64,000 nucleotides of DNA, from contig NZ_FWWW01000077.1 in assembly GCF_900176135.1 (NCBI RefSeq), positions 1 through 64,000 on the forward strand, given 5' to 3'. This stretch comes from Hymenobacter roseosalivarius DSM 11622 (lineage in GTDB: Bacteria > Bacteroidota > Bacteroidia > Cytophagales > Hymenobacteraceae). Below, piece by piece: positions 35,091-44,354 of the stretch; positions within the stretch are counted from its first letter, which is position 1, and the number at the start of each line of letters is the position of its first letter. The notes beneath the pieces are model-generated. The model saw only the letters and a list, made by a program, of their open reading frames with translations. It ran no database searches and was not told where the DNA came from. Made by a program: the position numbers and the translations under genes.

Positions 35091-35125
35091 TAGGTTAACA
35101 TATAGATTTTTAGGCTGTTATGCCA

Positions 35126-35164
35126 CACAAAAAGCCCCCAGCAATGTGCCGGGGGCTTTTTGTG
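35126..35164. terminator. Terminator of the DEAD-box helicase gene
   Basis: CACAAAAAGCCCCC, loop, GGGGGCTTTTTGTG. It lies 16 bases after the helicase stop on the minus strand. Confidence 0.85.
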
Positions 35165-35179
35165 AATGAGCTTTTGGGT

Positions 35180-36826
<1,647 letters not shown>

Positions 36827-36894
36827 GGTACAGCTAAGTGAAGTGAAAAAATAGCTGACCTTGGTTTCTGGTCAGCGAACCGCTTGATTTAGTG

Positions 36895-36902
36895 CAAAGA
36901 TA
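36895..36902 (-). promoter_or_regulatory. Putative -7 box of the DEAD-box helicase gene
   Basis: The minus strand reads TATCTTTG, about 68 bases before the ATG at 36826. Confidence 0.55.
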
Positions 36903-36952
36903 CGCCATTTTGAAGCGCTGCCATTGCTGAGGCCAAACTGCTATTAGTAGTA

Positions 36953-37030
36953 TTTCTCACCGAGTTACGCGGAGGTTCGCAGAGTGCTGATGATTGAACA
37001 CTTCGAACCTCCGCGTAACTCGGTGGGAAA
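36953..37030. repeat. Inverted repeat with 27-base arms
   Basis: Left arm 36953-36979 and right arm 37004-37030 match with one mismatch (TTTCTCACCGAGTTACGCGG against TTTCCCACCGAGTTACGCGG, continuing AGGTTCG). The loop is 24 bases. It sits between the helicase gene (-) and the CoA-transferase gene (+), 38 bases before the latter's start. Only one copy is in this window; it looks like a dispersed element of the same general kind as the others here. Confidence 0.75.
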
Positions 37031-37068
37031 TATTGTTTGCGTTTATTTTTTACAACTCTGCCCAAATA

Positions 37069-38235
37069 ATGTCCCTTCCCCCAGAAAAAGCCCCCCAGCC
37101 CTTCGCTGGCCTGTTCGTTCTCGAGCTTGCTTCGGTTCTGGCAGGCCCGCAGGTGGGCCAGTTCTTCGCCGAGCTGGGCGCAACCGTGTTGAAAATAGAA
37201 GCCCCGGCTGGCGACGTGACCCGTACCTGGAAGACGCCTGCCGAAACTTCGGACACGGATATCTCAGCCTATTTCGCCGCGTCCAATTGGGGCAAACAAT
37301 CCGTGGTGCTAGATCTGACTACGCCGCCCGGCCGGGCCAGCATTCGCCGCCTGGCCGCCCGCGCTGATATCGTGCTGGCCAGCTACAAGCCCGGCGATGC
37401 CGAGAAGCTGGGGGCCGACTTCGCCACGCTGTCGGCCGACAATCCGCGTCTTATTTACGGTCATCTTACTGGCTACGGCCCTGACACCAACCGGGCTGGC
37501 TACGACGCCGTGCTCCAGGCCGAAACCGGCTTTATGCACCTCAACGGTCCGCCCGGCACTGAGCCGCTGAAAATGCCCGTAGCCTTGATGGACTTACTGG
37601 CTGCCCACCAGCTGAAGGAAGGATTGCTCACGGCCCTCTATCAACGGGCGCATACCGGCCGCGGCGTACTAGTGCAGGTGTCTTTGCTCGATAGTGCCTT
37701 GGCATCCCTGGCCAATCAAGCCGCGACCTGGCTCGTAACCGGCCACGACCCGCGGCCGTTAGGCTCGGGCCACCCCAGCATCGTGCCCTATGGTACCGTG
37801 TACCGGGCCGCCGACGGCCGCCATCTGGTGTTAGCCGTCGGTAGTGACCGACAGTTTGAGTTGTTGTGCGCGGCACTAGCCCGGCCGGAGTGGGCTTCCG
37901 ATCCGCGCTTTCACACGAACGCCATGCGCGTAACCCACCGAGCCGGGCTGGAGGCGCTATTGACCCATCGCATAGGCGAGGTGAATGGCGAAAAACTGCT
38001 CCAGACCCTGGAGAGTCGGGCCGTGCCCGCCGGGGCCGTGCGCACCGTAAGCGAAGCCCTGACAAGTGAGTCGGCGGAGCGAATGATTTTGCCCCCCACA
38101 CCCGATTTTCCGCATGCCGGCCTGCGCACGGTCGCTTTTCAAAGCAACACCTGGAAGCCAGTGCCTGCGCTGACGGGGCCGTCGCATCTGGCTCAGCATC
38201 AGGCAGAAAATGGGCTTCCTGCTCTGATTGGCTAG
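37069..38235 (+). CDS. CaiB/BaiF-family (class III) CoA-transferase
   Basis: A 388-residue protein of the interlocked-ring CoA-transferase family. It moves CoA between carboxylic acids through an aspartyl-CoA intermediate. Landmarks: LELASVLAGPQVGQFFAELGATVLKIEAP (19-47), SNWGKQSVVLDL, and the catalytic Asp in GYDAVLQAETGFM (Asp146). The C-terminal part (HPSIVPYGTVYRAADG) is typical. The substrates cannot be predicted. ATG at 37069 starts just before conserved sequence; the open frame before it runs through the inverted repeat and is not coding. Confidence 0.92.
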   Translation: MSLPPEKAPQPFAGLFVLELASVLAGPQVGQFFAELGATVLKIEAPAGDVTRTWKTPAETSDTDISAYFAASNWGKQSVVLDLTTPPGRASIRRLAARADIVLASYKPGDAEKLGADFATLSADNPRLIYGHLTGYGPDTNRAGYDAVLQAETGFMHLNGPPGTEPLKMPVALMDLLAAHQLKEGLLTALYQRAHTGRGVLVQVSLLDSALASLANQAATWLVTGHDPRPLGSGHPSIVPYGTVYRAADGRHLVLAVGSDRQFELLCAALARPEWASDPRFHTNAMRVTHRAGLEALLTHRIGEVNGEKLLQTLESRAVPAGAVRTVSEALTSESAERMILPPTPDFPHAGLRTVAFQSNTWKPVPALTGPSHLAQHQAENGLPALIG

Positions 38236-38364
38236 GATGATGGCACTAGGGCAGCAATACACTGTGCAGCTTCCGCGGGTTAACTTACCGGCCTGAGGCG
38301 CGTAATTTTCTATGTGTGACTCTTTTTACTGGTCCTGTGGACCGGCATTTGCTCTCCTGTTATT

Positions 38365-39156
38365 ATGGCGAAAAGAACCTCGAAAAAACCAGTTTCTGAT
38401 CCTAAAGCGGCGGCTGAAGCGGTTCAGGTGCATAAAAAGGCAATGGCCGCCGCCGAAGTCGTTACGGCTGAAGAAGCGACTGAGCGCCTGGCGCTTATTT
38501 CGGACGGCCTGAAGCAGAAAGCCACGGCAAAGCAGGCCATCTTTCGCAATACCAGTGCCGCCTTCGATTTGCTGCGCCAGGTATCCTTGGAGTTGACGCT
38601 GGAGCTGAGCAAACGCATTACCGCCGTCGATTCCACGGTCATTATTGAGTACCGGCCGATCAACGAAATGGAGTTTCACATCCGGTTCTCCGGCGATTTG
38701 CTCATGTTCGTGATGCACTCCAATATCATCACCTTTCCCGACGATTACGGTCCTATGCCAACCAAATATGTGGAGGAGGATTTTCGTCGCCGTTTTTTCG
38801 GCCATATTATGGCCTATAATTTTATGGCTGACAGCATCAAATATCAGCGCCTCAACGACCCCGGTTATTTGGTAGGCCGGCTCCTCATTAATATTGATAA
38901 TCACTACTTTATTGAGGGCGTGAAGGAGCTTGAGCTACCGGACATAAATATGGCTGATAATCTGCTCACCTCCGACGCACTGAAGATGTTCGTGGAAAGC
39001 GCAATGATTGCCGCTGTGAATAACGATTTGATAGCTCCGCCCCTGCAAGAAATTCAGAAAATTACGGTGAAGCAGAAAGTTGAAAATCAGCAGGTAAGCC
39101 GCGGTAGCAAATTGGGTTTCAGCTTCTACAACGGACAGCATCATCAGCCCGAATAA
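38365..39156 (+). CDS. Conserved-looking protein of unknown function
   Basis: A 263-residue cytoplasmic protein that I do not recognise. It begins with a Lys/Ala-rich flexible region (1-45, KRTSKKPVSDPKAAAEAVQVHKK) and a probable helix (AEEATERLALISDGLKQKAT). A folded domain follows with alternating strands and aromatic residues (STVIIEYRPINEMEFHIRF, LLMFVMHSNIITFPDDYGP, FFGHIMAYNFMADSIKYQR). It closes with GSKLGFSFYNGQHHQPE. No membrane segment or signal is present. A terminator follows at 39194. Confidence 0.75.
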   Translation: MAKRTSKKPVSDPKAAAEAVQVHKKAMAAAEVVTAEEATERLALISDGLKQKATAKQAIFRNTSAAFDLLRQVSLELTLELSKRITAVDSTVIIEYRPINEMEFHIRFSGDLLMFVMHSNIITFPDDYGPMPTKYVEEDFRRRFFGHIMAYNFMADSIKYQRLNDPGYLVGRLLINIDNHYFIEGVKELELPDINMADNLLTSDALKMFVESAMIAAVNNDLIAPPLQEIQKITVKQKVENQQVSRGSKLGFSFYNGQHHQPE

Positions 39157-39193
39157 GCTAAACGAGGCGGTTTATGGCCTTAGGTATTGTAGT

Positions 39194-39229
39194 AAAAACC
39201 CCCCCGGCACTAGTGACGGGGGGCTTTTT
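39194..39229. terminator. Bidirectional terminator
   Basis: A5-CCCCCCCGGCACTAG loop TGACGGGGGGC-T5. It lies between the unknown gene (+) and trpS (-). Confidence 0.75.
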
Positions 39230-39285
39230 AGTTGAGCGAATTGACTATTAAATCTTCTGATTCCGTGGAACCCGAAAATCATGTA

Positions 39286-40260
39286 TTAAACAGAATACCC
39301 TATTTTTTCGCGTACCCGATTCAATACTTCACGGCCGTAGGCCTGCGCTTTGCGGGCACCTTCGGCCAAACGAGCATCAAGCTCGGGTAGGTTTTGCATA
39401 TAGAAAATAAACTGCTCGCGCTCCGTCGCAAAATGCTGCATGATTAGCTCGAATAATGCCTGTTTGGCATGGCCATAACCGTAGCCGCCAGCCACGTATT
39501 TCGCGCGCATTTGTTCGGTGTCAGTGGGCGTAGCAAGCAGCGAAAAAAGCTTAAAAATAGTGTCGTTTTCCGGGTCTTTCGGATCGTCGAGGCCACGGCT
39601 ATCCGTCACGATAGTTTTGATGGTTTTGAGCAGGTCTTTTTCGGGAGCAAATATGTCGATGATGTTGCCATAGCTCTTGCTCATCTTCTGGCCATCGGTG
39701 CCCGGAATGGTCATCAATTGCTGATCGACGCGAGCCTGGGGTAGCACCAGCGTTTCGCCGTAGCGGCTGTTGAAGGCGGCGGCAATATCGCGCGCTATTT
39801 CCAGGTGCTGAATCTGGTCTTTTCCAACGGGCACGACGTCGGCGTCATACAGCAAAATATCTGCCGCCATGAGCACGGGGTACGTAAACAAGCCCGCGTT
39901 TACGTCCGCGAGCCTATCCGATTTATCCTTGAACGAGTGCGCGTTAGTCAGCATCGGGTAAGGCGTAAAGCAGCTCAGATACCACGTCAATTCCGTCACT
40001 TGGGGCACGTCGGACTGGCGGTAAAACAGGTTTTTTTCGGTGTCGAAGCCACACGCCAGCCAGGCCGCCGCTACGGCATACGTATTTTGCCGCAGTACCT
40101 GCGCGTCGCGCACTGTAGTAAGCGAGTGTAGATCAGCAATAAAATACAGCGAGTCGTTCTGAGCGCTTTTCGACAGCTCGATGGCGGGCAAAATGGCCCC
40201 CAGTAAGTTGCCGAGGTGCGGGCGGCCGGTGCTTTGGATGCCGGTGAGGATGCGGGACAT
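39286..40260 (-). CDS. trpS: Tryptophanyl-tRNA synthetase
   Basis: A 324-residue class I synthetase that charges tRNA-Trp. HIGH-type motif in GRPHLGNLLGAI (about 12-23), the KMSKS motif in DGQKMSKSYGNIIDIF (near 190) and the tryptophan-binding region SDVPQVTELTWYLSCFTPY. Length and order are normal for the bacterial enzyme. A low-GC gene of unknown function is upstream on the same strand. Confidence 0.97.
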   Translation of the reverse strand: MSRILTGIQSTGRPHLGNLLGAILPAIELSKSAQNDSLYFIADLHSLTTVRDAQVLRQNTYAVAAAWLACGFDTEKNLFYRQSDVPQVTELTWYLSCFTPYPMLTNAHSFKDKSDRLADVNAGLFTYPVLMAADILLYDADVVPVGKDQIQHLEIARDIAAAFNSRYGETLVLPQARVDQQLMTIPGTDGQKMSKSYGNIIDIFAPEKDLLKTIKTIVTDSRGLDDPKDPENDTIFKLFSLLATPTDTEQMRAKYVAGGYGYGHAKQALFELIMQHFATEREQFIFYMQNLPELDARLAEGARKAQAYGREVLNRVREKIGYSV

Positions 40261-40277
40261 GAAGAGAGACTTGTTAG

Positions 40278-40904
40278 TTATTGTTTCCGCTCCGGTGCGT
40301 CCGAAGGAAGAAATGGTGAATTATTATTAAGCGCGTGTATAGCCGATGGTAAATTATAAAAGGTAATCTTTCCTTTATCTAACATCTGAATTAAGTCAGG
40401 ACTCATTGTTAAAAAAGGTCGTACTTGTTCACGAAACAGTGATTTATTAAAATAATTATACACAAGGTTAAAAGCGGAACTAGAAGGATCGCTTAATAAA
40501 TAAACAGCAATAGGATATCGATAAAGGAAAAGCCAATTCGCACCAGTATTTATAAAGTGATCATAGCGCATTAATACAATCTGACCACTGTCAAGACGCT
40601 CTACGAAAGCTGCTTTCACATCAATAGAATGCGAATTTTCTGAGAGATGGAAATCTTTGGCTACTATATAATGACGGCTACCAATACGAAAGTTGTGAAC
40701 CTGATTAGGCTTTAGCCTAAACGCATTGCCTTCCGGTGATTTAACGCGAAGCTTCTTCTCGCTTCGCAACTTAAGTTGGCCATACTGGCGCTCATTCCGA
40801 TTCTCTATCAAAACGTAAGAGCCAACTTCAAATTTCTTTGAAAACTGCGCCAACGCTATTTTCGATAACAGCAGATTGGCAAGTAGGAGAAGAAATAAGC
40901 GCAT
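40278..40904 (-). CDS. Exported protein of unknown function, low GC
   Basis: A 208-residue protein with a signal peptide (MRLFLLLLANLLLSKIALA, cut near residue 19). The mature part looks like a small beta-rich domain (FEVGSYVLIENRNERQYGQLKL, IDVKAAFVERLDSGQIVLMRY) followed by helices (FNLVYNYFNKSLFREQVRPF). I do not recognise a family. The DNA is clearly AT-richer than trpS and the transporter on either side, which suggests later acquisition. The frame is open from a GTG at 40925 that overlaps the upstream gene; ATG at 40904 starts the signal peptide and is preferred. Confidence 0.72.
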   Translation of the reverse strand: MRLFLLLLANLLLSKIALAQFSKKFEVGSYVLIENRNERQYGQLKLRSEKKLRVKSPEGNAFRLKPNQVHNFRIGSRHYIVAKDFHLSENSHSIDVKAAFVERLDSGQIVLMRYDHFINTGANWLFLYRYPIAVYLLSDPSSSAFNLVYNYFNKSLFREQVRPFLTMSPDLIQMLDKGKITFYNLPSAIHALNNNSPFLPSDAPERKQ

Positions 40905-40917
40905 CGGTGAATAATCA

Positions 40918-41664
40918 TTACACACTCACATCGGCCGCCGCTTCCTGTTGTAACTCCACGGTTTCTTCGCGGCCGAGGTAGCGGTCAATGAGAAAATGGG
41001 CTAAATAAATAATCGGCGTAAGCAGAATAGCCGCCGCGAATTTATACCAGTAGTTCGTGTTGGCTACGCTGAGTACTTGATCAAAAGACCAGTTGCCAAA
41101 TAAATAGAAGGCCACGTACAATACCACGAAGCTGTCCACGAGCTGCGACACAAGCGTGGAGCCGGTGGCGCGCAGCCACACGTAGCGCCCGCCCGTGAGC
41201 CGCCGAATCATCTGAAACACCGTCGCGTCGAGCACCTGCCCAATCAAAAAGGCGGTGATGGAGCCGGCGATAATGCCCAGGCCCTGGCGGAAGATGCTGC
41301 GGTAGGCAAAGTCAACGTTGAAGGGCCGGCCCTCCGCGTCAAGCTTGTTCACGTCGAGCCAGAAGGCGGCGGGGGGCAAATGCGTGGTGGCGAGAATGAC
41401 GACGAACGAGTACAGGATCAGGCCTACGGTGAGGTAGCTAATGCGCAAAACGCCGGCCTTGCCGAAGTACTCGTTGATAATATCCGTCGTGACGAATACC
41501 ACGGGCCAGATCAGCACCCCAGCCGTTAGGTTGCCCGGCAGCCCCAGCAGAGCATCGACCGAAAAAATCTTGACTCCGATAATTTCCGCCAGCAACGCAT
41601 TCACCACGAAAATGCCACTGAGCACAAGGTAGAGTTGCTGTTTTTTGCGTGCGAAAGGTGTCAT
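40918..41664 (-). CDS. Queuosine precursor transporter (YhhQ/VUT family)
   Basis: A 248-residue integral membrane protein with six to seven helices. Landmarks of the family: LVLSGIFVVNALLAEIIGVKIF, the conserved FVTTDIINEYFGK, and a later VSQLVDSFVVLYVAFYLFG. Characterised members import queuine or preQ0/preQ1 for tRNA modification. The frame is open upstream, but that part runs through a repeat element (41670-41772). ATG at 41664 is therefore the start. The unknown low-GC gene follows within 14 bases. Confidence 0.9.
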   Translation of the reverse strand: MTPFARKKQQLYLVLSGIFVVNALLAEIIGVKIFSVDALLGLPGNLTAGVLIWPVVFVTTDIINEYFGKAGVLRISYLTVGLILYSFVVILATTHLPPAAFWLDVNKLDAEGRPFNVDFAYRSIFRQGLGIIAGSITAFLIGQVLDATVFQMIRRLTGGRYVWLRATGSTLVSQLVDSFVVLYVAFYLFGNWSFDQVLSVANTNYWYKFAAAILLTPIIYLAHFLIDRYLGREETVELQQEAAADVSV

Positions 41665-41669
41665 AAGTC

Positions 41670-41772
41670 GTAGGAACGCGCCACGGCGCGTTAATCGTTG
41701 TGTGGTTGAAAAATGACTCCGAAGCAAAGCTATTAGGACGCGACGGCCGAACGCGCCGTAGCGCGTTCCTAC
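41670..41772. repeat. Modular hairpin element, copy A (GTAGGAACGC type)
   Basis: 103 bases with inverted ends GTAGGAACGCGC-C/T-ACGGCGCGTT. The left arm is followed by AATCGTTG, a word shared with the copies at 51428 and 60966. It sits between rnz and the queuosine-precursor transporter. The minus-strand TAG that ends rnz (41769-41771) is part of the element's terminal GTAGGAACGC. Confidence 0.8.
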
Positions 41773-42680
41773 AAACTCACGATTTTGCCTTCAGTCGCCA
41801 GCTCTACCCACTCGAAGACAGCTTTTGCCTCATCCAATAAAGGCTCCAGCTCGCGGTAGCGGGAGGAGAAGTGACCAATGAGCAGGCGGTGAGCGTTGGC
41901 CCGGCGCGCCAGATGCGCCGCTTGCCGCGCCGTAGAATGATGCGTAAGCGTAGCCCGCTCGCGCATATCATCCAGAAAAGTCGCCTCGTGATACAGCAGA
42001 TCAACATCGCGCACCAAATCGGCCAGGGCAGGGGTGTAAAGCGTATCGGCGCAGTAAGCGTAGCTGCGCGACGGCGAGGGGTCAGTCGTTACATCAGCGT
42101 TGGCAACCAGTACGTTATCGGCATCATCAAGAATGTCTTCGCCCTGTGCCAAGCGGCTGAGCTGGGCCGGCGTGAGGTCGCTTGGAAGGCGGGTTTTATC
42201 GAGGTGGCGGCGCTTGGGGTGCTCCCGAAACAAGTAGCCACAGCACGGAATCCGGTGCCGCATGGGCAGGCTATGCACGGTTAGGTACTTATCCTCATAC
42301 ACCAGGGCATGCTGCGTGGTGTCGACGGGAGTAAAGGTCAACTCAAACGAAAGCTGGGTGTGCGAGTAGCGAAACTGCGTGGTAAGAATATCGTCGAGGC
42401 CGGCAGGACCAAAGAGCAGCAGCGGCTCGGTGCGACCGTGCAGATGCATGGTGGAGAGCAGCCCAAACAGCCCGAAGAAGTGGTCGCCGTGAAGGTGGGA
42501 AATAAAGATGGCCCCCAGTCGCTGGTGGCGCACCTTGTACTCCATCAGGCGCCGCTGTGTGCCTTCGCCGCAATCAATTAGGTAGGAGTTCGCGTCGACG
42601 GAGAGTACCTGGGCCGTGTGGTGCCGGTTGAGAAAAGGCGTGGCCGAGGCGCTACCCAGGATTTTTAGCTCAAACTCCAT
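41769..42680 (-). CDS. rnz: Ribonuclease Z
   Basis: A 303-residue metallo-beta-lactamase fold endonuclease that trims the 3' end of tRNA precursors. The zinc motif is ISHLHGDHFFGLFGL (HxHxDH, 62-67). GEGTQRRL is the usual RNase Z landmark before it, and HEATF and HSTARQAA (near 260-275) give the later metal ligands. Length fits the short bacterial form. The frame is open past the start into a tetranucleotide repeat; ATG at 42680 (MEFELKILGSASATP) is right by family. The stop codon is contributed by the end of a repeat element. Confidence 0.95.
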   Translation of the reverse strand: MEFELKILGSASATPFLNRHHTAQVLSVDANSYLIDCGEGTQRRLMEYKVRHQRLGAIFISHLHGDHFFGLFGLLSTMHLHGRTEPLLLFGPAGLDDILTTQFRYSHTQLSFELTFTPVDTTQHALVYEDKYLTVHSLPMRHRIPCCGYLFREHPKRRHLDKTRLPSDLTPAQLSRLAQGEDILDDADNVLVANADVTTDPSPSRSYAYCADTLYTPALADLVRDVDLLYHEATFLDDMRERATLTHHSTARQAAHLARRANAHRLLIGHFSSRYRELEPLLDEAKAVFEWVELATEGKIVSL

Positions 42681-42693
42681 GTAGAGAGGGAAA

Positions 42694-42802
42694 TGGATGA
42701 ATGAGTAAATGAGCGAATGAGTGAATGGATGGTCGTTCTGTAATTGTGTAAGAATACTCACTCACTCACTCGTTCATTTGCTCATTCGCTCATTCACCCA
42801 TC
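42694..42802. repeat. Mirrored GAAT/GAGT tetranucleotide repeat
   Basis: Left part 42694-42732 is an irregular run of GGATGAATGAGTAAATGAGC-like tetramers. Right part 42757-42802 is the complementary ACTCACTCACTCGTTC run ending CATTCACCCAT. Together they can fold into a long imperfect hairpin around a 24-base spacer. It starts 14 bases before the rnz start codon, so it lies in the rnz leader. Confidence 0.75.
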
Positions 42803-42883
42803 GGGCCATAAAAAAAAGTTGGTCGCCCACTATCAGCTTTAGCAAACTGACAACAGACAACCAACAGCCGATAACTAAAGAAC

Positions 42884-43258
42884 CTATTCTTTGCTGGTCA
42901 GGTCGCGCTCGATAGCGTGCAGAAATACGCGGTCAATCCCTTCTTCAACGGTAGGCAGAATATGCAGCACTGACTCAAGCTTGCTAATGGTGATGAGCTT
43001 CATTACGTGGTCTTGCAGGCCAGTAAGCACCAGCAAGCCGCCGGTAGAATTGCACAAACGGTTGGCAATCAGGATAGAGCTAAGACCGGAAGAATCAGTA
43101 TACTTCACATTGCCCAAATCCAGAATTAGGTTATTGATACCTTCCGCGTTCAGCTTGACAAACTCCGATTTTAGGTCCGGGGCCACCGTGGTGTCCAGCT
43201 TCTTCTCATCAATGGTGATGATGGTGTAAGTTTCCTTTTTATCGATGGAGTACTTCAT
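42884..43258 (-). CDS. STAS-domain anti-sigma factor antagonist-like protein
   Basis: A 124-residue single STAS domain. The phosphorylatable serine region is YTDSSGLSSIL (Ser56/Ser57), the usual SpoIIAA-type site, followed by GGLLVLTGLQDHVMKLITIS. Such proteins regulate partner-switching by binding an anti-sigma factor or serine kinase. No partner kinase or PP2C phosphatase gene is near, so it probably works with a distant partner. The small size and no extra domain argue against a transporter tail. Confidence 0.9.
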   Translation of the reverse strand: MKYSIDKKETYTIITIDEKKLDTTVAPDLKSEFVKLNAEGINNLILDLGNVKYTDSSGLSSILIANRLCNSTGGLLVLTGLQDHVMKLITISKLESVLHILPTVEEGIDRVFLHAIERDLTSKE

Positions 43259-43493
43259 ACGGACGTTAGGGACGGGTTAATGGGAATTGCGAAGGTAACA
43301 AAAATTCAGTTCGCGTGAAACCGACGAGTCCCGGATAAGGAACACTCGCACAGCGACAAAAATAAGACAAGAGAATGAATTAATTGGGCCTGGTTAAGCG
43401 GAATAAGTACCCAATTTTAACATTTTCACTATTGAAAACGGATCCTAAACTAGGAAAAATACTGATTAAATTTAAGTACTAATCCCAGTATTT

Positions 43494-44354
43494 TTAAAAG
43501 CCTCTCTGGGGGGCAAATCCAAAGGTGAATGTAGCCCAGGTGCTTTGCCAATCAGCCGTCTTGCGGTCGGTTGCGGGCACCATGCACACAGTGCTTACCA
43601 TATAGCTGCCTGGTGCTGACAATTGAAACAGCACCCGACCACTTTGGTTGGTGTATAATTTGGTTCGGCGGGTAATTGTTTGGCCGGGGGCTCCGCGCTG
43701 CCATACCTGCACCAGGGCTCGGGGCAGCGGCTTGCCCTCGTACAGTACGCGCACAGTGAGGGCCGCACCAGCTTTTAGCGCGTAGGGATTTTGTTCTGGA
43801 ATTAACTCCAGCGGCTGTCTGGTAGGGCGGGCAAACGTACTGTCGCGGGTGGTGACTGACCCGGCCAGCAGCAGCGTTTTGGCACAACGCCGGTAGGCTT
43901 CACGGCCGGGCTTGTTGGTTTCGCCCCGCTGGCGGCGCAAGGCTAAAACGTTCTCAAGGCCGTCTTCCTGTAGGTAAGCAGTGAATTTTTCGCCCGTCAA
44001 TTCAATGAACGCATTCGTAGTAGTAAGCGCTACTAATTGCAGGCCCGGCTTTGGAAAAGCAATAGTAGTTTGCAGCGTATCGGTGCGGGTAGCAGCGGCG
44101 GTAAGGTCGGTCGAATCGGTGGCGGTATACTGCACCAGGCGCGTGAGGCGGGCACTTTTGCCGGCCCATCGCTCTCCTTTAAAATCCTCCCCCACAAAAA
44201 CGTGGAGATTCTGGCTGCTGCCCGCCGCTACGAAAAAGCGCGGGGGCAACAGCCAGAACTCATGGGCCAGCGCCGTGCCGGCAACTATGAGCAGCAGGAG
44301 CAGCGGACGTAGAAGGTTACTTCCGTTCCAACGCCAACGAATAGGCCCGATCAT
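43494..44354 (-). CDS. DUF4198-family exported protein
   Basis: A 286-residue periplasmic protein with a signal peptide (LLRPLLLLLIVAGTALAHEF). HEFWLLPPRFFVAAGSSQNL at the mature start is typical of the DUF4198 family, often found with cobalt/nickel or other metal transport genes. A beta-sandwich-like end follows (LTVRVLYEGKPLPRALVQVW, GRVLFQLSAPGSYMVSTVCM). ATG at 44354 overlaps the glycogen synthase 3' end by 38 bases. No metal transporter is adjacent, so the role is open. Confidence 0.75.
   Translation of the reverse strand: MIGPIRWRWNGSNLLRPLLLLLIVAGTALAHEFWLLPPRFFVAAGSSQNLHVFVGEDFKGERWAGKSARLTRLVQYTATDSTDLTAAATRTDTLQTTIAFPKPGLQLVALTTTNAFIELTGEKFTAYLQEDGLENVLALRRQRGETNKPGREAYRRCAKTLLLAGSVTTRDSTFARPTRQPLELIPEQNPYALKAGAALTVRVLYEGKPLPRALVQVWQRGAPGQTITRRTKLYTNQSGRVLFQLSAPGSYMVSTVCMVPATDRKTADWQSTWATFTFGFAPQRGF

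Noticed and set aside
34770-35125. Possible non-coding RNA in the gap before the helicase terminator
   Set aside because: Only AT-rich sequence and a degraded gene end were found, with no stable structure by eye.
42694-42802. Tetranucleotide runs considered as a CRISPR-like array
   Set aside because: There are no regular repeat and spacer units, only irregular tetramers and a mirrored partner, and no cas genes.
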